Positions 8,392 to 18,250 of a stretch of 41,794 bases of DNA are shown here, in pieces (the first letter of the stretch is position 1; every line of letters starts with the position of its first letter). Made by a program: the position numbers and the translations under genes. The stretch is from Nonomuraea longispora (GTDB lineage: Bacteria > Actinomycetota > Actinomycetes > Streptosporangiales > Streptosporangiaceae), in contig NZ_SMJZ01000062.1 of the NCBI RefSeq assembly GCF_004348345.1, positions 1-41,794 of the forward strand, given 5' to 3'. Below the pieces are notes generated by a model. The model ran no database searches. It saw only the letters and a list, made by a program, of their open reading frames with translations, and was not told the DNA's origin.

Positions 8392-9356
8392 TTTTGGTAG
8401 GCCTCCGTGTAGAGGTCGCCGGTGTAGTAGGTCGCGGGGTCCGGGCGCGACTTCAGCTGGCCGGTGCTGACGAAGAAGTCGCCCAGGCTGTTCAGCCACT
8501 TGGCGACCGTGCCGTCCTTGGTCTTGGCGACCAGGTCGGAGGTGCTCATGACCTGTACGTTCGCCGCGTCGGCCGTGACCTTGGCCTCGTCGAGCTTGAG
8601 CAGCGCGGTCGCCTCGGTGACCGACTCCTTGGGATGCGCGGCCCGCCAGTCGTTGGCCTCCTGCAGCACCTTGATCACCTTGCGGGTGACCTCCTTGTCC
8701 ACGCCGGTGCCGCCGACGAACGCGGTCGGGAACGAACTGTCGGGGAACTCCTTGGTGCTGGCCAGCTCCACCATGCCCGGCACCTTCTGCTTGATCGTGT
8801 CGATCAGCGGGTACCAGATGCCGGCGCCGTCGATCTGCCCGGCCGAGAACGCCGAGACGACCGTGGCCGGGTCCATGGGGATCTTCTGGATGTCCTTGGC
8901 GGTCATGCCCGCCTTCGTCAGGGCCAGGTTGAGCACCATGTCGCCGGACGTGCCCTCGGGCACGCCGACCTTCTTGCCCTTGAGGTCCTGCATGGTCCTG
9001 ACGCCCGGCCGCCCGATGACGCGGTCGGCGTACGCGAGCGTGTTGACCGCCACGACCTTGGCCTTGCCGGTGGCGGGCAGCCACATGGCGCCCGGGCCGA
9101 TGTAGCCGAAGTCGAGGTCGCCGGCGCCGAGCGCCTGGATCTGCAGGGGCCCGTTGGTGAAGACCTTGATGTCGGGAGTGAGGCCCTGCTTGTCCCACAG
9201 GCCCTGCTTGTCGGCGATGGCGAGCAGGCTCGCGCCGTTGTAGTCGCTGATGTAGCCGAACCTGACCGTGGAGCCGTCGTCGGAGCACGCGGTCACGGAG
9301 AGTGTCAGCAGGCTCACCGCCGAGGCGGCCGTCAGGGCGCGGCGAAGAGAACGCAT
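8388..9356 (-). CDS. SsuA/TauA/NMT1-type ABC substrate-binding lipoprotein
   Basis: 322 residues with signal peptide and lipobox LSVTAC (lipidated C24). The NMT1/SsuA fold follows: RFGYISDYNGASLLAIADKQ, LGAGDLDFGYIGPGAMWLP, then DLKGKKVGVPEGTSGDMVL. These proteins bind small sulfonates, taurine, nitrate or pyrimidines. It lies 45 bp downstream of the ATPase gene and 4-bp coupled to the sulfatase. Ligand choice cannot be read from the sequence; the sulfatase suggests an organic sulfate. Confidence 0.88.
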   Translation of the reverse strand: MRSLRRALTAASAVSLLTLSVTACSDDGSTVRFGYISDYNGASLLAIADKQGLWDKQGLTPDIKVFTNGPLQIQALGAGDLDFGYIGPGAMWLPATGKAKVVAVNTLAYADRVIGRPGVRTMQDLKGKKVGVPEGTSGDMVLNLALTKAGMTAKDIQKIPMDPATVVSAFSAGQIDGAGIWYPLIDTIKQKVPGMVELASTKEFPDSSFPTAFVGGTGVDKEVTRKVIKVLQEANDWRAAHPKESVTEATALLKLDEAKVTADAANVQVMSTSDLVAKTKDGTVAKWLNSLGDFFVSTGQLKSRPDPATYYTGDLYTEAYQK

Positions 9357-9401
9357 GGCGGATCAGTCCTTTCCTGGTGGTGACAGCGGGGTCCGGAGGG
9401 G

Positions 9402-10169
9402 TCAGGCCGGGGCCTGGTGGTAGACGGCGTGCCAGACCTCGTTGCGGATCCGTCCGAACTCGGGCGACAGCCGCATCTCCTCCGTCCTGGGGTACGGCAG
9501 GTCCACGTCGATGATCTGCTGGATGCGGCCGGGCCTCGCAGCCATGACGATGACCCTCCTGGCCAGGTAGACGGCCTCGTCCACGTCGTGGGTGATGAAC
9601 ATGACCGTGCGCTGCTCCTGGCTCCAGGTGTCCAACAGCTGGTCCTGCAGTTGCACCCTGGTCAGTGCGTCGAGCGCGCCGAACGGCTCGTCCATGAGCA
9701 GCACCTGCGGGTTCACCGCGTACGCGCGGGCGATAGCGCAGCGCTGCTTCATGCCGCCGGACAACGTCTTGGGCAGCGCGTCGGCGAAGTCGGACAACCC
9801 GACCAGCTCGATCGCCCGCTCGGCCCGCCGCCGTCGTTCCCCGGCCGGGAGGTCGGTCAGCTTCAGCCCGAACTCGACGTTCTTGCGCACCGTCAGCCAC
9901 GGGAACAGCGCGTACTGCTGGAAGATCACCCCACGGTCGGGTCCGGGACCGGCGACGGGCACGCCGTCGACGAGCACCCCGCCCGAGGTCGGCTCGACGA
10001 GCCCGGCGGCCATGCTCATCAGCGTGCTCTTGCCGCAGCCGGAGGGTCCCACGACGGTGACGAACTCGCGGTCGGCGATGTCCAGCGACACCCGGTCGAG
10101 CGCGGTGAACGTGCCGTCCTTGACCGGGTAGGTCTTGGCCACGTCGGTGAAAGAGATCTTGGCGTTCAT
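9402..10169 (-). CDS. ABC transporter ATPase, SsuB/TauB type
   Basis: 255 residues. Walker [10 protein letters not shown] (about 40-48), signature LSGGMKQR, Walker [13 protein letters not shown] and the switch histidine in FITHDVDEA are all intact. It energises the importer formed with the adjacent permease and binding protein. The ATG at 10169 overlaps the permease stop by 4 bp (ATGA). Confidence 0.92.
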   Translation of the reverse strand: MNAKISFTDVAKTYPVKDGTFTALDRVSLDIADREFVTVVGPSGCGKSTLMSMAAGLVEPTSGGVLVDGVPVAGPGPDRGVIFQQYALFPWLTVRKNVEFGLKLTDLPAGERRRRAERAIELVGLSDFADALPKTLSGGMKQRCAIARAYAVNPQVLLMDEPFGALDALTRVQLQDQLLDTWSQEQRTVMFITHDVDEAVYLARRVIVMAARPGRIQQIIDVDLPYPRTEEMRLSPEFGRIRNEVWHAVYHQAPA

Positions 10170-10975
10170 CGGCGCTCCTGCCAGCCGGTGAGGCGCCGCT
10201 CGGCGAGCAGCAGCAGCCGGTCCATCAGCAGGCCCAGCAGGCCGATCGCGATCAGCCCCACGAAGATGGTGGACAGGTCGTAGTAGAGCTGGGCCTGCTG
10301 CATGCGGAAGCCGAGGCCCTCCTGGGCCGCGATCAGTTCGGCGGCGACCAGCGTGCCCCAGGCCGAGCCCAGCCCGACCCGCATCCCGACCAGGATGAAC
10401 GGCGTGGACGCCGGCACCACGACCTTGAGGAAGATGGTCCGGTCGGAGGCGCCGAGCACGCGGGCCGCGTTGATCAGCGTCTTGTCCACGTCCACCACGC
10501 CCTGGAACGTCGCCACGACGCTGGACAGGAACGACGCCAGGAAGATCACGAAGACCTTCGGCACCTCGCCGATGCCCATGAGCACGATCGCCAGCGGGAT
10601 GATCGCCAGTGGCGGGATGGTGCGGAAGAACTGCACGTACGGCTCCAGCAGGCCGCGCGCGGTGGCGTACCAGCCCATGAGGAAGCCGATCGGGACGGCC
10701 AGGAAAGTGCCGAGCAGAAAGCCCAGCAGCACCCTGCGCAGGCTGGCGAGGGCGTCGTCCAGCAGCGTGCCGTCGGCGATCAGCTCGCCCGCCTTGGCCG
10801 CCACCTGCAGCGGGCCGGGCAGGCCCTGCACGCCGATCGACGCCAGCAACGTCCAGATGATCAGGCCGAGGACGACCGCGAGCAGATTGAGCGCGATGGC
10901 GCGCCGGGGGCGTCCGGGACCGCGCCGCGCGGCCGGGGCCGCCGGCGACTTGCCCAGCGCGGTGAGCTGTGTCAC
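10166..10975 (-). CDS. ABC transporter permease, SsuC/TauC type
   Basis: 269 residues with about six membrane segments and a BPD_transp_1 EAA loop ([20 protein letters not shown]). The N-terminal 20 residues are Pro/Arg-rich and cytoplasmic. GTG 10975 is preceded by a GGAGGT-containing ribosome-binding site, and it lies 34 bp after the ROK gene. It forms the channel for the SsuABC-type importer. Confidence 0.9.
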   Translation of the reverse strand: MTQLTALGKSPAAPAARRGPGRPRRAIALNLLAVVLGLIIWTLLASIGVQGLPGPLQVAAKAGELIADGTLLDDALASLRRVLLGFLLGTFLAVPIGFLMGWYATARGLLEPYVQFFRTIPPLAIIPLAIVLMGIGEVPKVFVIFLASFLSSVVATFQGVVDVDKTLINAARVLGASDRTIFLKVVVPASTPFILVGMRVGLGSAWGTLVAAELIAAQEGLGFRMQQAQLYYDLSTIFVGLIAIGLLGLLMDRLLLLAERRLTGWQERR

Positions 10976-11009
10976 GAGCCCACCTCCGCCGCTTCGGTGT
11001 GGTGAGGTG

Positions 11010-12215
11010 TCATTGGGGCTCCTTCGCGAGATCCGGGCCGGCCGGATAACGAGAAAGCAGTGGGGACTCGTGCAGCACCAGGGCGATGCCGCCGAGGGCG
11101 CCGGCGACCTCGCCGAGGGTGGCGCGGCGCAGGCTGACCCGGTGCCGGGACACGGGCATGACGTGGGCGCGCAGTGCCCGCTCGATCGGGTCGGTCAGCG
11201 CCGTCCCGGTCTCCGCCAGCTCGCCGCCGACCACGATCACGCTGGGGCCGATCGCGTTGCACAGGGCGGCGAGCACGCCGCCGACGTGGGCGCCCACGCC
11301 GTCCAGCACGGTCAGCGCCGCCGCGTCGCCCGCCCTGGCCGCCTTGGCAAGCTCGGGCACGCCTGCCGCGTGGCCGGAGTGCCCTCCGGCCGCGCGGTAG
11401 GCGTCGAGGACGGCCCTGATCGATGCGACGGTCTCCAGGCAGCCGGCGCCGCCGCAGTCGCAGCGGGCGCCGTTTTGGTCGACGGTGATGTGGCCGAACT
11501 CGCCGGACAGGCCGTACGCGCCGCGGTGCAGCGATCCGCCGACCACCAGCCCGCCGCCGACGCCGTGGGACAACCGCAGGTACAGCACGTCGCGTACGCC
11601 GGCCGCGGCGCCCCAGATCGCCTCGCCCAGAGCGGCGAGCCTGGTGTTGTTGTCCAGCAGCACGGGCACGCCGAACCGCTCGCGCAGCAGCACTTGCGCC
11701 GGGTGCGGACCGTCCGTTCCTTTCCCGGAGTCGTCGTCGGGGTCGCCGACCGGGCCGACCACGCCGACGCCGATCGCGCTGAGCGCTCCCAGGTTGAGCG
11801 TGCCGCCGGTGAGGGAGCCGACGAGCCGGGCTGCCAGCTCGGCCCGCTGCTCCCACGGCAGGTTGGCGTCGTGGGGTTCGCTGGCCGAGCCGACGATCTC
11901 GTGCGCCAGGTTGACGGCCGCGACGTGCAGCCCGCGACGGGCGAAGTCGATGCCGATCGCCTGGCCGGCCTCCGGGTTGAGGGTCAGGGTCTCGGCCGGC
12001 CTGCCGCGTCCGCGCGGCGCCTCACGCCGGCTCGCGGTGACGACCGCGCCGGCGGCCACGAGCTCGGCGAGGATGTCGTACAGGGTGGTGCGGGACAGCC
12101 CGCAGCGCCTGCCCAGCTCGCCGCGGCTGAGCGGGCCGTGCTTGCGCAGCAGCCCGAGCACGAGCTCCTCGTGCCCGCGCCGGAGCTGTGACAGGGGGCC
12201 ACCGGGTTGTGACAT
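11010..12215 (-). CDS. ROK-family transcriptional regulator
   Basis: 401 residues. An N-terminal winged helix (about 10-75; [20 protein letters not shown]) is followed by a ROK sugar-kinase-like domain with [28 protein letters not shown] and the zinc motif [10 protein letters not shown]. Such proteins usually repress sugar-uptake or sugar-catabolism genes and release DNA on binding a sugar or sugar phosphate. It is the first gene of the leftward operon that ends in the sulfatase, and it has an inverted repeat just upstream that could be its own operator. A ROK regulator over an SsuABC-type importer and sulfatase suggests a sulfated sugar-related signal; this is inference. Confidence 0.88.
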   Translation of the reverse strand: MSQPGGPLSQLRRGHEELVLGLLRKHGPLSRGELGRRCGLSRTTLYDILAELVAAGAVVTASRREAPRGRGRPAETLTLNPEAGQAIGIDFARRGLHVAAVNLAHEIVGSASEPHDANLPWEQRAELAARLVGSLTGGTLNLGALSAIGVGVVGPVGDPDDDSGKGTDGPHPAQVLLRERFGVPVLLDNNTRLAALGEAIWGAAAGVRDVLYLRLSHGVGGGLVVGGSLHRGAYGLSGEFGHITVDQNGARCDCGGAGCLETVASIRAVLDAYRAAGGHSGHAAGVPELAKAARAGDAAALTVLDGVGAHVGGVLAALCNAIGPSVIVVGGELAETGTALTDPIERALRAHVMPVSRHRVSLRRATLGEVAGALGGIALVLHESPLLSRYPAGPDLAKEPQ

Positions 12216-12241
12216 ACGGCCGAGTCTGCCCAGCCACCGTC

Positions 12242-12265
12242 TTTTTCGTCAATAACCCGGAAAAA
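12242..12265 (-). promoter_or_regulatory. Candidate ROK operator
   Basis: TTTTTC (12242-12247) and GGAAAAA (12259-12265) form an AT-rich inverted repeat in an otherwise GC-rich region, 27-50 bp before the ROK start. NagC/XylR-type ROK operators are similarly A/T-ended palindromes. A second small inverted repeat (GTTCG-aggg-CGAAC) lies about 60 bp further upstream. Binding is inferred, not shown. Confidence 0.4.
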
Positions 12266-12383
12266 TCAATCTTGGTCCCCGATCACCTTTCTGAGCTGGG
12301 AAGGCAGGCACGAAAGAGTTCGAGGGCGAACTATAACGTTCACGTAACGGCCCCAGGCGCTGCGTGATCGCGACGGGCGGCCG

Positions 12384-13973
12384 TCACGAGTCGCTCAGCC
12401 ACACGTCCGCCAGCCGCTTGCCCTGGTAGATCGGGCTGTCGTACAGGTCGCGCACCCGCTCGCTGTAGACCGAGTAGTCGAACTTCTGGATCGGGTAGTG
12501 GACCTGGCGGATCACCGTCTCCATCCGGATCTGCATCTGCGTGTAGATCTCGTTGCGCTTGTCGTCGTCGAGCTCGGTGCGAGAGCGGTCGAGCAGTTCG
12601 TACAGCTCCTTGTCGTCGACCTGGGTGTAGTTCTCCAGCGAGTCGGGCTCGAAGTCCCGCCAGACCTGGTCGGGCAGGTGCACACCGCGCAGCGCCTTGG
12701 CCACCGCGAAGTCGTGGGTGCGCCGACGGTCGATGCCCGTGCTCGGGTCGACCATCTCCAGCTCCATCTTGATGCCGACCTTGGCGAGGTCGTCCTGCAT
12801 CCACTGCGCCTCGCGCACGTCCTCGTCGTCCACGCGCTGCACCATGAGCTTGGTGCTGAACCCGTTGGGCAGCCCGGCCTGCGCGAGCAGCTTCTTGGCG
12901 TTCTGCGGACTGTACGGCCTGAGCTTCAACACCTCCTCCTTGGTCAGCGCCGCGGTGGAGATGTCCGGCCTGACCAGGGAGGTCAGGTTGTAGCGGCCCC
13001 GGATGTTCTGACCCATGCCGTCCCAGTCGATGGCCTCCATGAAGGCCTGCCGGACCTTCGGATCGTCGAACGGCTCCCTCTCGGGGTTGATGAAGACGCT
13101 GACCGGGGCGCCCGGGGTCTCGTTGACGGTGAAGCCCTTGTCGTCGAGGCTCCTGGCCACGTTGACGTCGCTGGTGGTGCCGACGTCGAGGCGTCCGCTG
13201 CGCAGCGCGGCGGTGACGGCGGCGATGTCACTCATGATCGGGCGCCGGATCTCGTCGAGGTACGGCCTGCCCTTGATGTAGTAGTCGGGGTTCTTCTTGA
13301 ACACCCACTCGACGTTCGGGGTGTGCTTGTCCAGCATGAACGGGCCGGTGCCGATCGCCTGCTTCTGCATGTCGAACTCGCCCTCGAGGCCCTCCCTGGG
13401 CAAGATCATGTTGAAGTGGTAGGCGAGGTAGTCCAGCAGCGGGCTGTAGGCGTGCTTCAGCTTGAACACCACGGTGTGGTCGTCCGGCGCCTCGATGCTC
13501 TCGACCGGTTCGATCATCCACTTGTGGACCTCGGTCGTCTTCTGCAGCGCCTCGAACGTGGCCACCACGTCGTCGGAGGTGAAGGGCCGTCCGTTGACCG
13601 GGGGGAGGTTGTGCCAGCGCACGTCCTCGCGCAGCTTGAAGGTGTAGGTCCTGCCGTCCTTGGAGATCTTCCACGACTCGGCCAGGTCGGGCACGATCTC
13701 CAGCGACGTGACGTCCGGCCCGGTCTTGTACTCCACCAGCTTCTCGTAGACGACGCCCGAGATGAGCCCCATCGTGGACGGGTCGCTGGTGGTCATCGGG
13801 TTGAGGCCCTCGTCGATCTCCGTGGGGAGCTGCAGCACGAGGGAGCCGCCCGGCCTGGGGTCGCCGGCCGGGGCGGCGTTGCCGCTCGCCTCGCCGTCGT
13901 CACCGCCGCCGCAGGCGGACAGGAGCAGCGCCGCGATGAGTGCCGCCGCGCCCAGTCGCGTACGGCGTATCAC
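12384..13973 (-). CDS. Oligopeptide-type ABC substrate-binding lipoprotein (SBP family 5)
   Basis: 529 residues. The signal peptide ends at lipobox LLLSAC (C21). The DppA/OppA fold shows EIVPDLAESWKISKDGRTYTF, KLREDVRWHN and the FTSDDVVATFEAL block, all family hallmarks. It captures a peptide or other amphipathic solute outside the membrane. GTG 13973 follows GGAGG by 5 nt. It is the last gene of the importer operon, 135 bp after the second permease; that spacer contains a TTTCCGTGCGTG half-site resembling the island's operator. Ligand unknown. Confidence 0.88.
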   Translation of the reverse strand: MIRRTRLGAAALIAALLLSACGGGDDGEASGNAAPAGDPRPGGSLVLQLPTEIDEGLNPMTTSDPSTMGLISGVVYEKLVEYKTGPDVTSLEIVPDLAESWKISKDGRTYTFKLREDVRWHNLPPVNGRPFTSDDVVATFEALQKTTEVHKWMIEPVESIEAPDDHTVVFKLKHAYSPLLDYLAYHFNMILPREGLEGEFDMQKQAIGTGPFMLDKHTPNVEWVFKKNPDYYIKGRPYLDEIRRPIMSDIAAVTAALRSGRLDVGTTSDVNVARSLDDKGFTVNETPGAPVSVFINPEREPFDDPKVRQAFMEAIDWDGMGQNIRGRYNLTSLVRPDISTAALTKEEVLKLRPYSPQNAKKLLAQAGLPNGFSTKLMVQRVDDEDVREAQWMQDDLAKVGIKMELEMVDPSTGIDRRRTHDFAVAKALRGVHLPDQVWRDFEPDSLENYTQVDDKELYELLDRSRTELDDDKRNEIYTQMQIRMETVIRQVHYPIQKFDYSVYSERVRDLYDSPIYQGKRLADVWLSDS

Positions 13974-14108
13974 GCGGGCCTCCGGGGAGAAACGGCGATC
14001 GTCGCGCGGGTCGATGGGAGGTTCGCCTCGCCGGCAGCCTCGCCGGTCGGGGCGTACCGTCCTTTCCGTGCGTGTTCCATGTTCCTGCCTCCACTTGATC
14101 AGCGCGCC

Positions 14109-15167
14109 TCAGCGCGGTGGCTCCGAGGGACGGGGGGCTCCACCGGCCGCCCCGCCGGTGGATACGTTCTGCTCGGTCGCACGGACCAGGCTCGGGGCCA
14201 GCCGGGACAGCATGCGGCGCCCCCACCAGAGCCCGGTGACCCGGTCGGTGGCCGACCGGTGCAGGCGGGGGTCGAGATGGTCGCGCAGGGCGTCGCCGAG
14301 CAGGTTGAAGCTGAACACGGCGATCGACAGGGCGACGGAGGGCACGATGATCAGCCAGGGGGCGCGTTCCACGTAGCGCACCCCTTCGGAGAGCATCAGG
14401 CCCCATGACGGGGTGGGCGGTGGCGCGCCGATGCCGAGGAAGCTCAGCGCCGACTCCGCGATGATCACGCCGGCGAAGATGAGGCTGCCCAGGGTCAGCA
14501 CCGACGCCAGCATGTTGGGCAGCACGTGCAGGGCCAGGATGCGCGGCGCGCGTGCTCCGGTCGCCCTCGCGGCCTCGACGTACGGCTCCTGGCGGACCCG
14601 CAGGGTCTCGGCGCGGGCGATGCGGTTGAACGACGGGGTGATGACCACGGTCAGCGCGATGATCGTGTTGCGCACCGACGGGCCCAGAACCACCGCGATG
14701 AACAGCAGCAGCACGATCCCGGGGACGGCCTGCACCGCGTCCATCACCCGCTGCACCACCAGGTCCAGCCCCCGGCCGAAATAGCCGGAGGTCACGCCGA
14801 TCATGGTGCCGAGCACCAGGCTGACACCGGTGGTCGTGACGCCGACGATCAACGAGGTCCGTGCGCCGTGGATCGTCCGGCTCAGCACGTCGCGGCCCAG
14901 GTCGTCGGTGCCGAACGGGTAGGTGCCCGAGGGCGGCTCCAGGATGTCCCTGCGGAACTGCTCCAGCGGATCGAACGGTGAGATCCACGGAGCGAGCAGC
15001 GCCACCAGCACGAAGAAGCAGATCAGCAGCAGCGCGGCGGCGCCCAGCGGCTGCGAGCGCATGAAGACGCGCAGTGCCTTCAGCCCGCGCCGGAGCGCGG
15101 CTCCGCGCGGCGGCCGGGGCGCGGGAGAGACCGGGCGCGTCCCGGTCAAGGTCAGCTTCTCGGTCAC
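14109..15167 (-). CDS. ABC transporter permease, DppC/OppC type
   Basis: 352 residues. An N-terminal OppC-like region leads through the FGTDDLGRDVLSR motif to six membrane segments and the EAA loop (EAARATGARAPRILALHVLP). It has an unusually long hydrophilic C-terminal tail of about 45 residues. The GTG start at 15167 overlaps the DppB-type stop by 4 bp. The open frame continues far upstream but that part lies over the next genes and is not coding. Confidence 0.9.
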   Translation of the reverse strand: MTEKLTLTGTRPVSPAPRPPRGAALRRGLKALRVFMRSQPLGAAALLLICFFVLVALLAPWISPFDPLEQFRRDILEPPSGTYPFGTDDLGRDVLSRTIHGARTSLIVGVTTTGVSLVLGTMIGVTSGYFGRGLDLVVQRVMDAVQAVPGIVLLLFIAVVLGPSVRNTIIALTVVITPSFNRIARAETLRVRQEPYVEAARATGARAPRILALHVLPNMLASVLTLGSLIFAGVIIAESALSFLGIGAPPPTPSWGLMLSEGVRYVERAPWLIIVPSVALSIAVFSFNLLGDALRDHLDPRLHRSATDRVTGLWWGRRMLSRLAPSLVRATEQNVSTGGAAGGAPRPSEPPR

Positions 15168-16123
15168 GACAGCGCCTTCCCGGTCCGGATCCGCGGATCG
15201 ACCAGCGCGTACAGCAGGTCGATCAGGATGATCGTGATGACGAACAGGGCCGCGTAGAAGATCGTGCAGGCCACCACCACCGGATAGTCCCGGTCGAGCA
15301 CCGCCTGGTAGATGAGCTGTCCGGTGCCGGGGAGCCCGAACATGCGCTCGATGATCACCGTTCCGCCGAGCACGGTGGCCAGTTCCAGGCCGAGCAGCGT
15401 CAGCACCGCGATCGTCGAGTTGCGCAGCGAGTGCTTGAGCACCACGGTGCGCTCCCGCACGCCCTTGGCGCGCACGGTGCGGATGTAGTCGGAGCCCAGC
15501 GACTCCAGCATCGACGAGCGGGTCAGCCGGGCGACCGCGGCCATCCCTCCGGTGCCCAGGGCGAACACCGGGATCGCCATCTGCTGGGCCCAGCTGGTGA
15601 AGTCCTCGGTCGGCTGGGCGTACACCAGCGGCGGGGACCAGGCGAACCAGAGCGCGAACGCGGTCAGCAGCAGCAGGGCGATGACGAAGTTCGGGACCGA
15701 CAGGAACGCCACCGCGAACACCCGCAGCGCGCTGTCCGTGACCGAGCCGCGGGTGACGGCGGCGATGATCCCGACCGTCAGGCCGAGCGCCGTGCCGACC
15801 AGCATCGCGAGCAGACCGAGCTGCACGGTCACCGGGACCCGCGCCAGGAACAGGTCGATGACCGGCTCCTTGTTGTAGAAGGAGGTGCCGAGATCTCCCT
15901 GGACGGCGCCGGCGAGCCATTCCCCCAACTGCACCCACACCGGGTCGTCCAGGCCGAACTCGCCGCGCAGCGCGTCGGCCGCCTCCTTGCTGACGCCGGT
16001 GTCCTGCAACTGCAGGCTCACCGCGTCGCCGGGCACCAGCCGCATGATCACGAACACGAAGACCGTGACCAGGCACATGACCACCACGCCGTACCCCAGC
16101 CTGCGCAGCGTGTAGCCGATCAT
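15164..16123 (-). CDS. ABC transporter permease, DppB/OppB type
   Basis: 319 residues. It opens MIGYTLRRLGYGVVVM, the standard DppB start, followed by MRLVPGDAV, six membrane segments and the EAA loop (IRTVRAKGVRERTVVLKHSL). ATG 16123 overlaps the ATPase stop (ATGA), which fixes the start although an open frame extends 132 bp upstream. It pairs with the DppC-type permease. Confidence 0.9.
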   Translation of the reverse strand: MIGYTLRRLGYGVVVMCLVTVFVFVIMRLVPGDAVSLQLQDTGVSKEAADALRGEFGLDDPVWVQLGEWLAGAVQGDLGTSFYNKEPVIDLFLARVPVTVQLGLLAMLVGTALGLTVGIIAAVTRGSVTDSALRVFAVAFLSVPNFVIALLLLTAFALWFAWSPPLVYAQPTEDFTSWAQQMAIPVFALGTGGMAAVARLTRSSMLESLGSDYIRTVRAKGVRERTVVLKHSLRNSTIAVLTLLGLELATVLGGTVIIERMFGLPGTGQLIYQAVLDRDYPVVVACTIFYAALFVITIILIDLLYALVDPRIRTGKALS

Positions 16124-17121
16124 CGTGCGCTCGCCTCCCGCCCGGCGTCGAACAGGTGACAGGCCGCGGCCCTTCCGTCCGCGACGCCGTGCAGGGCGGG
16201 CGCCTCCTCCCGGCACCGCTGCATCGCCTTCGGGCAGCGCGGATGGAACCGGCACCCGGGCGGGGGACTGCTCGGGCTGGCGGGCTCGCCGCGCGGCACC
16301 GCCCGTCGCGCCCGCCCGTCGGCCCGTTCGGGCGCGAACTCGGGCAGGGCGGAGACCAGCATCCCGGTGTACGGGTGACGCGGGTCGGCGAACAACGTGT
16401 CACCGTCGCCGCGCTCCACGATCTGCCCGAGGTACATGACGCAGACCTCGTCGGCCATGTACCGCACCACGTTGAGGTCGTGCGCGATGAACAGGTAGGA
16501 CAGCCCGAGCTCGGACTGCAGCCGCTTGAGCAGGTTCAGCATCTGGGCCTGCACCGAGACGTCGAGCGCAGAGACGGCCTCGTCGCACACGATGAGGTCG
16601 GGGTCGGTGGCCAGCGCCCTCGCGATGCCGATGCGCTGCGCCTGCCCGCCGGAGAACTGGTGGGAGAATCTGTACAGGTCGGACGAGCGCAGCCCGACCC
16701 GCTCCAGTAGCTCCACCACGCGGTCCACCCGGGCGGAGCCCTTGGCGATGCGGTGCACGGCGAGCGGCTCCCCGACCGCGTCCAGCACCCGCATGCGCGG
16801 GTTCAGCGAGCCGAGCGGGTCCTGGAAGACGATCTGCATCCGGCGCCGCAGCGCCTGCATCTGGCCCCGCGAGGCGCGCAGCAGGTCGACGCCGTCGAAG
16901 GTCACCTGCCCCGAGGTGGGATCGAGCAGGCGCAGGGCCAGCCGGGCCACCGTCGACTTGCCCGACCCCGACTCGCCCACCAGCCCCACCGTGCGGCCGC
17001 GCGGGATCCGCAGCGAGACGCCGTTGACCGCCTGGACCACCGTGCCCCGCGACCGGAACCGCTTGACCAGGTCACGCGCCTCGAACAGCGGCGCCTCCGT
17101 CGTGGGCGCGTCAGGCGACAT
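16120..17121 (-). CDS. ABC transporter ATPase, DppF/OppF type
   Basis: 333 residues. Walker A GESGSGKST, Q-loop VFQDPLGSLNPRM, signature FSGGQAQR, Walker B LIVCDEAVSALD, and the C-terminal oligopeptide domain with the CRFHPRCP cysteine motif expected for peptide-importer ATPases. GAGGTG lies 6 nt before ATG 17121. It overlaps the DppD-type gene by 11 bp. Confidence 0.92.
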   Translation of the reverse strand: MSPDAPTTEAPLFEARDLVKRFRSRGTVVQAVNGVSLRIPRGRTVGLVGESGSGKSTVARLALRLLDPTSGQVTFDGVDLLRASRGQMQALRRRMQIVFQDPLGSLNPRMRVLDAVGEPLAVHRIAKGSARVDRVVELLERVGLRSSDLYRFSHQFSGGQAQRIGIARALATDPDLIVCDEAVSALDVSVQAQMLNLLKRLQSELGLSYLFIAHDLNVVRYMADEVCVMYLGQIVERGDGDTLFADPRHPYTGMLVSALPEFAPERADGRARRAVPRGEPASPSSPPPGCRFHPRCPKAMQRCREEAPALHGVADGRAAACHLFDAGREASAR

Positions 17122-18130
17122 GGTGCACCTCGCCGGCCGTCGTGGGCGAGGCCTGCGGCGCGCCCTCGTGCAGCCAGCACCGGCTGGCCCGGCCCGGCTC
17201 CAGCCCGTACAACGGGGGTTCAGCCTCCGAGCAGCGCTCCAGCGCCGACGGGCAGCGCGGATGGAACCGGCAGCCGGAAGGCGCCTCCGCCGGTGTCGGC
17301 ACGCTGCCCGCGATGGCCGGCATGGGCCGGTCGCGCGGGGTGGCCGGCGTCGGGATCGAGTCGATCAGAGCCCGCGTGTACGGGTTGCGCGGCGAGCGCA
17401 GCACCTCCGCCACCGGGCCATGCTCCACCACCCGCCCGGCGTACATCACCACGACCCGGTCGGCCGTCTCCGCGACCACTGCCATGTCGTGCGTGATGAG
17501 CAGCAGCGCCGTGCCGTGCTCGCGCTGCATGGTACGCAGCAGCTCCAGGATCTGCGCCTCGACGGTCACGTCCAGCGCCGTGGTGGGCTCGTCGGCGATG
17601 AGCAGCGCCGGCTCACCCGTCAGGGCGATCGCCACCATGACCCGCTGCTGCTGCCCGCCGGACAACTCGTGCGGATAGGCACGTACGCGCCGCTCCGGAT
17701 CCGGGAGCCCGACCTCCCGCAACAACTCCACGGCGCGTGCCCTGGCGGCCCTGCGCGACATGGGCCGGTGCGCCCGCAACGCCTCGACCAGCTGGTCGCC
17801 GACCGTGAACAGCGGGTCCAGCGAGCTCATCGGGTTCTGGAAGATCATGGCGAGCTCGGAGCCGCGCAGTTGCCGCAGCCGCTCGGGCCCGGCTCCCACG
17901 AGCTCCTCGTCCCGCAGCAGCACCGAGCCCGCCGAGATGTTGCCCGAGCCGAGCAGCCCCAGCAGCGCGAGCGACGACACGCTCTTGCCGGAACCCGACT
18001 CACCGACCACCGCGACCGTCTCACCGGCCGAGACCGTGAACGACACGCCGGCGACGGCGTTCACCGGTCCGGCTGGAGTGGGGAAACGGACATAGAGATC
18101 TTTCACTTCGAGCAGCGGTGGGGACGGCAC
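17111..18130 (-). CDS. ABC transporter ATPase, DppD/OppD type
   Basis: 339 residues. Walker A GESGSGKS, Q-loop IFQNPMSSLDP, signature LSGGQQQR, Walker B LLIADEPTTALD, and CRFHPRCP near the C terminus. It is the first gene of the five-gene importer operon. GTG 18130 follows AAGGAG by 8 nt. About 155 bp upstream is a copy of the island's palindromic operator with a -10-like CATAGT 40 bp from it, so the importer appears to belong to the catabolic regulon. Confidence 0.92.
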   Translation of the reverse strand: MPSPPLLEVKDLYVRFPTPAGPVNAVAGVSFTVSAGETVAVVGESGSGKSVSSLALLGLLGSGNISAGSVLLRDEELVGAGPERLRQLRGSELAMIFQNPMSSLDPLFTVGDQLVEALRAHRPMSRRAARARAVELLREVGLPDPERRVRAYPHELSGGQQQRVMVAIALTGEPALLIADEPTTALDVTVEAQILELLRTMQREHGTALLLITHDMAVVAETADRVVVMYAGRVVEHGPVAEVLRSPRNPYTRALIDSIPTPATPRDRPMPAIAGSVPTPAEAPSGCRFHPRCPSALERCSEAEPPLYGLEPGRASRCWLHEGAPQASPTTAGEVHHVA

Positions 18131-18250
18131 CGTCGTCGCTCCTTCGTCATCGGGGAGTTGCTAGGGAGGGGGCGGCCCGCGTGGTCAGAAAGGGTCCGGC
18201 GGCGCGCGGCAGATCGCCGCGACCTCATCGGGTGCGACTCTTGTCACGCC

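Noticed and set aside
6379..8400. A 673-codon plus-strand frame opposite the sulfatase
   Set aside because: Valine/arginine-rich antisense shadow without any family features.
6922..9900. A single 992-codon open frame covering the sulfatase and more
   Set aside because: Only the part from GTG 8391 shows sulfatase sequence. Upstream it is an arginine/glycine-rich shadow lying over the binding-protein and ATPase genes.
14109..16403. A 764-codon open frame beginning upstream of the DppC-type permease
   Set aside because: The N-terminal 410 codons are the shadow of the DppB and ATPase genes; the 4-bp GTGA overlap sets the true start.
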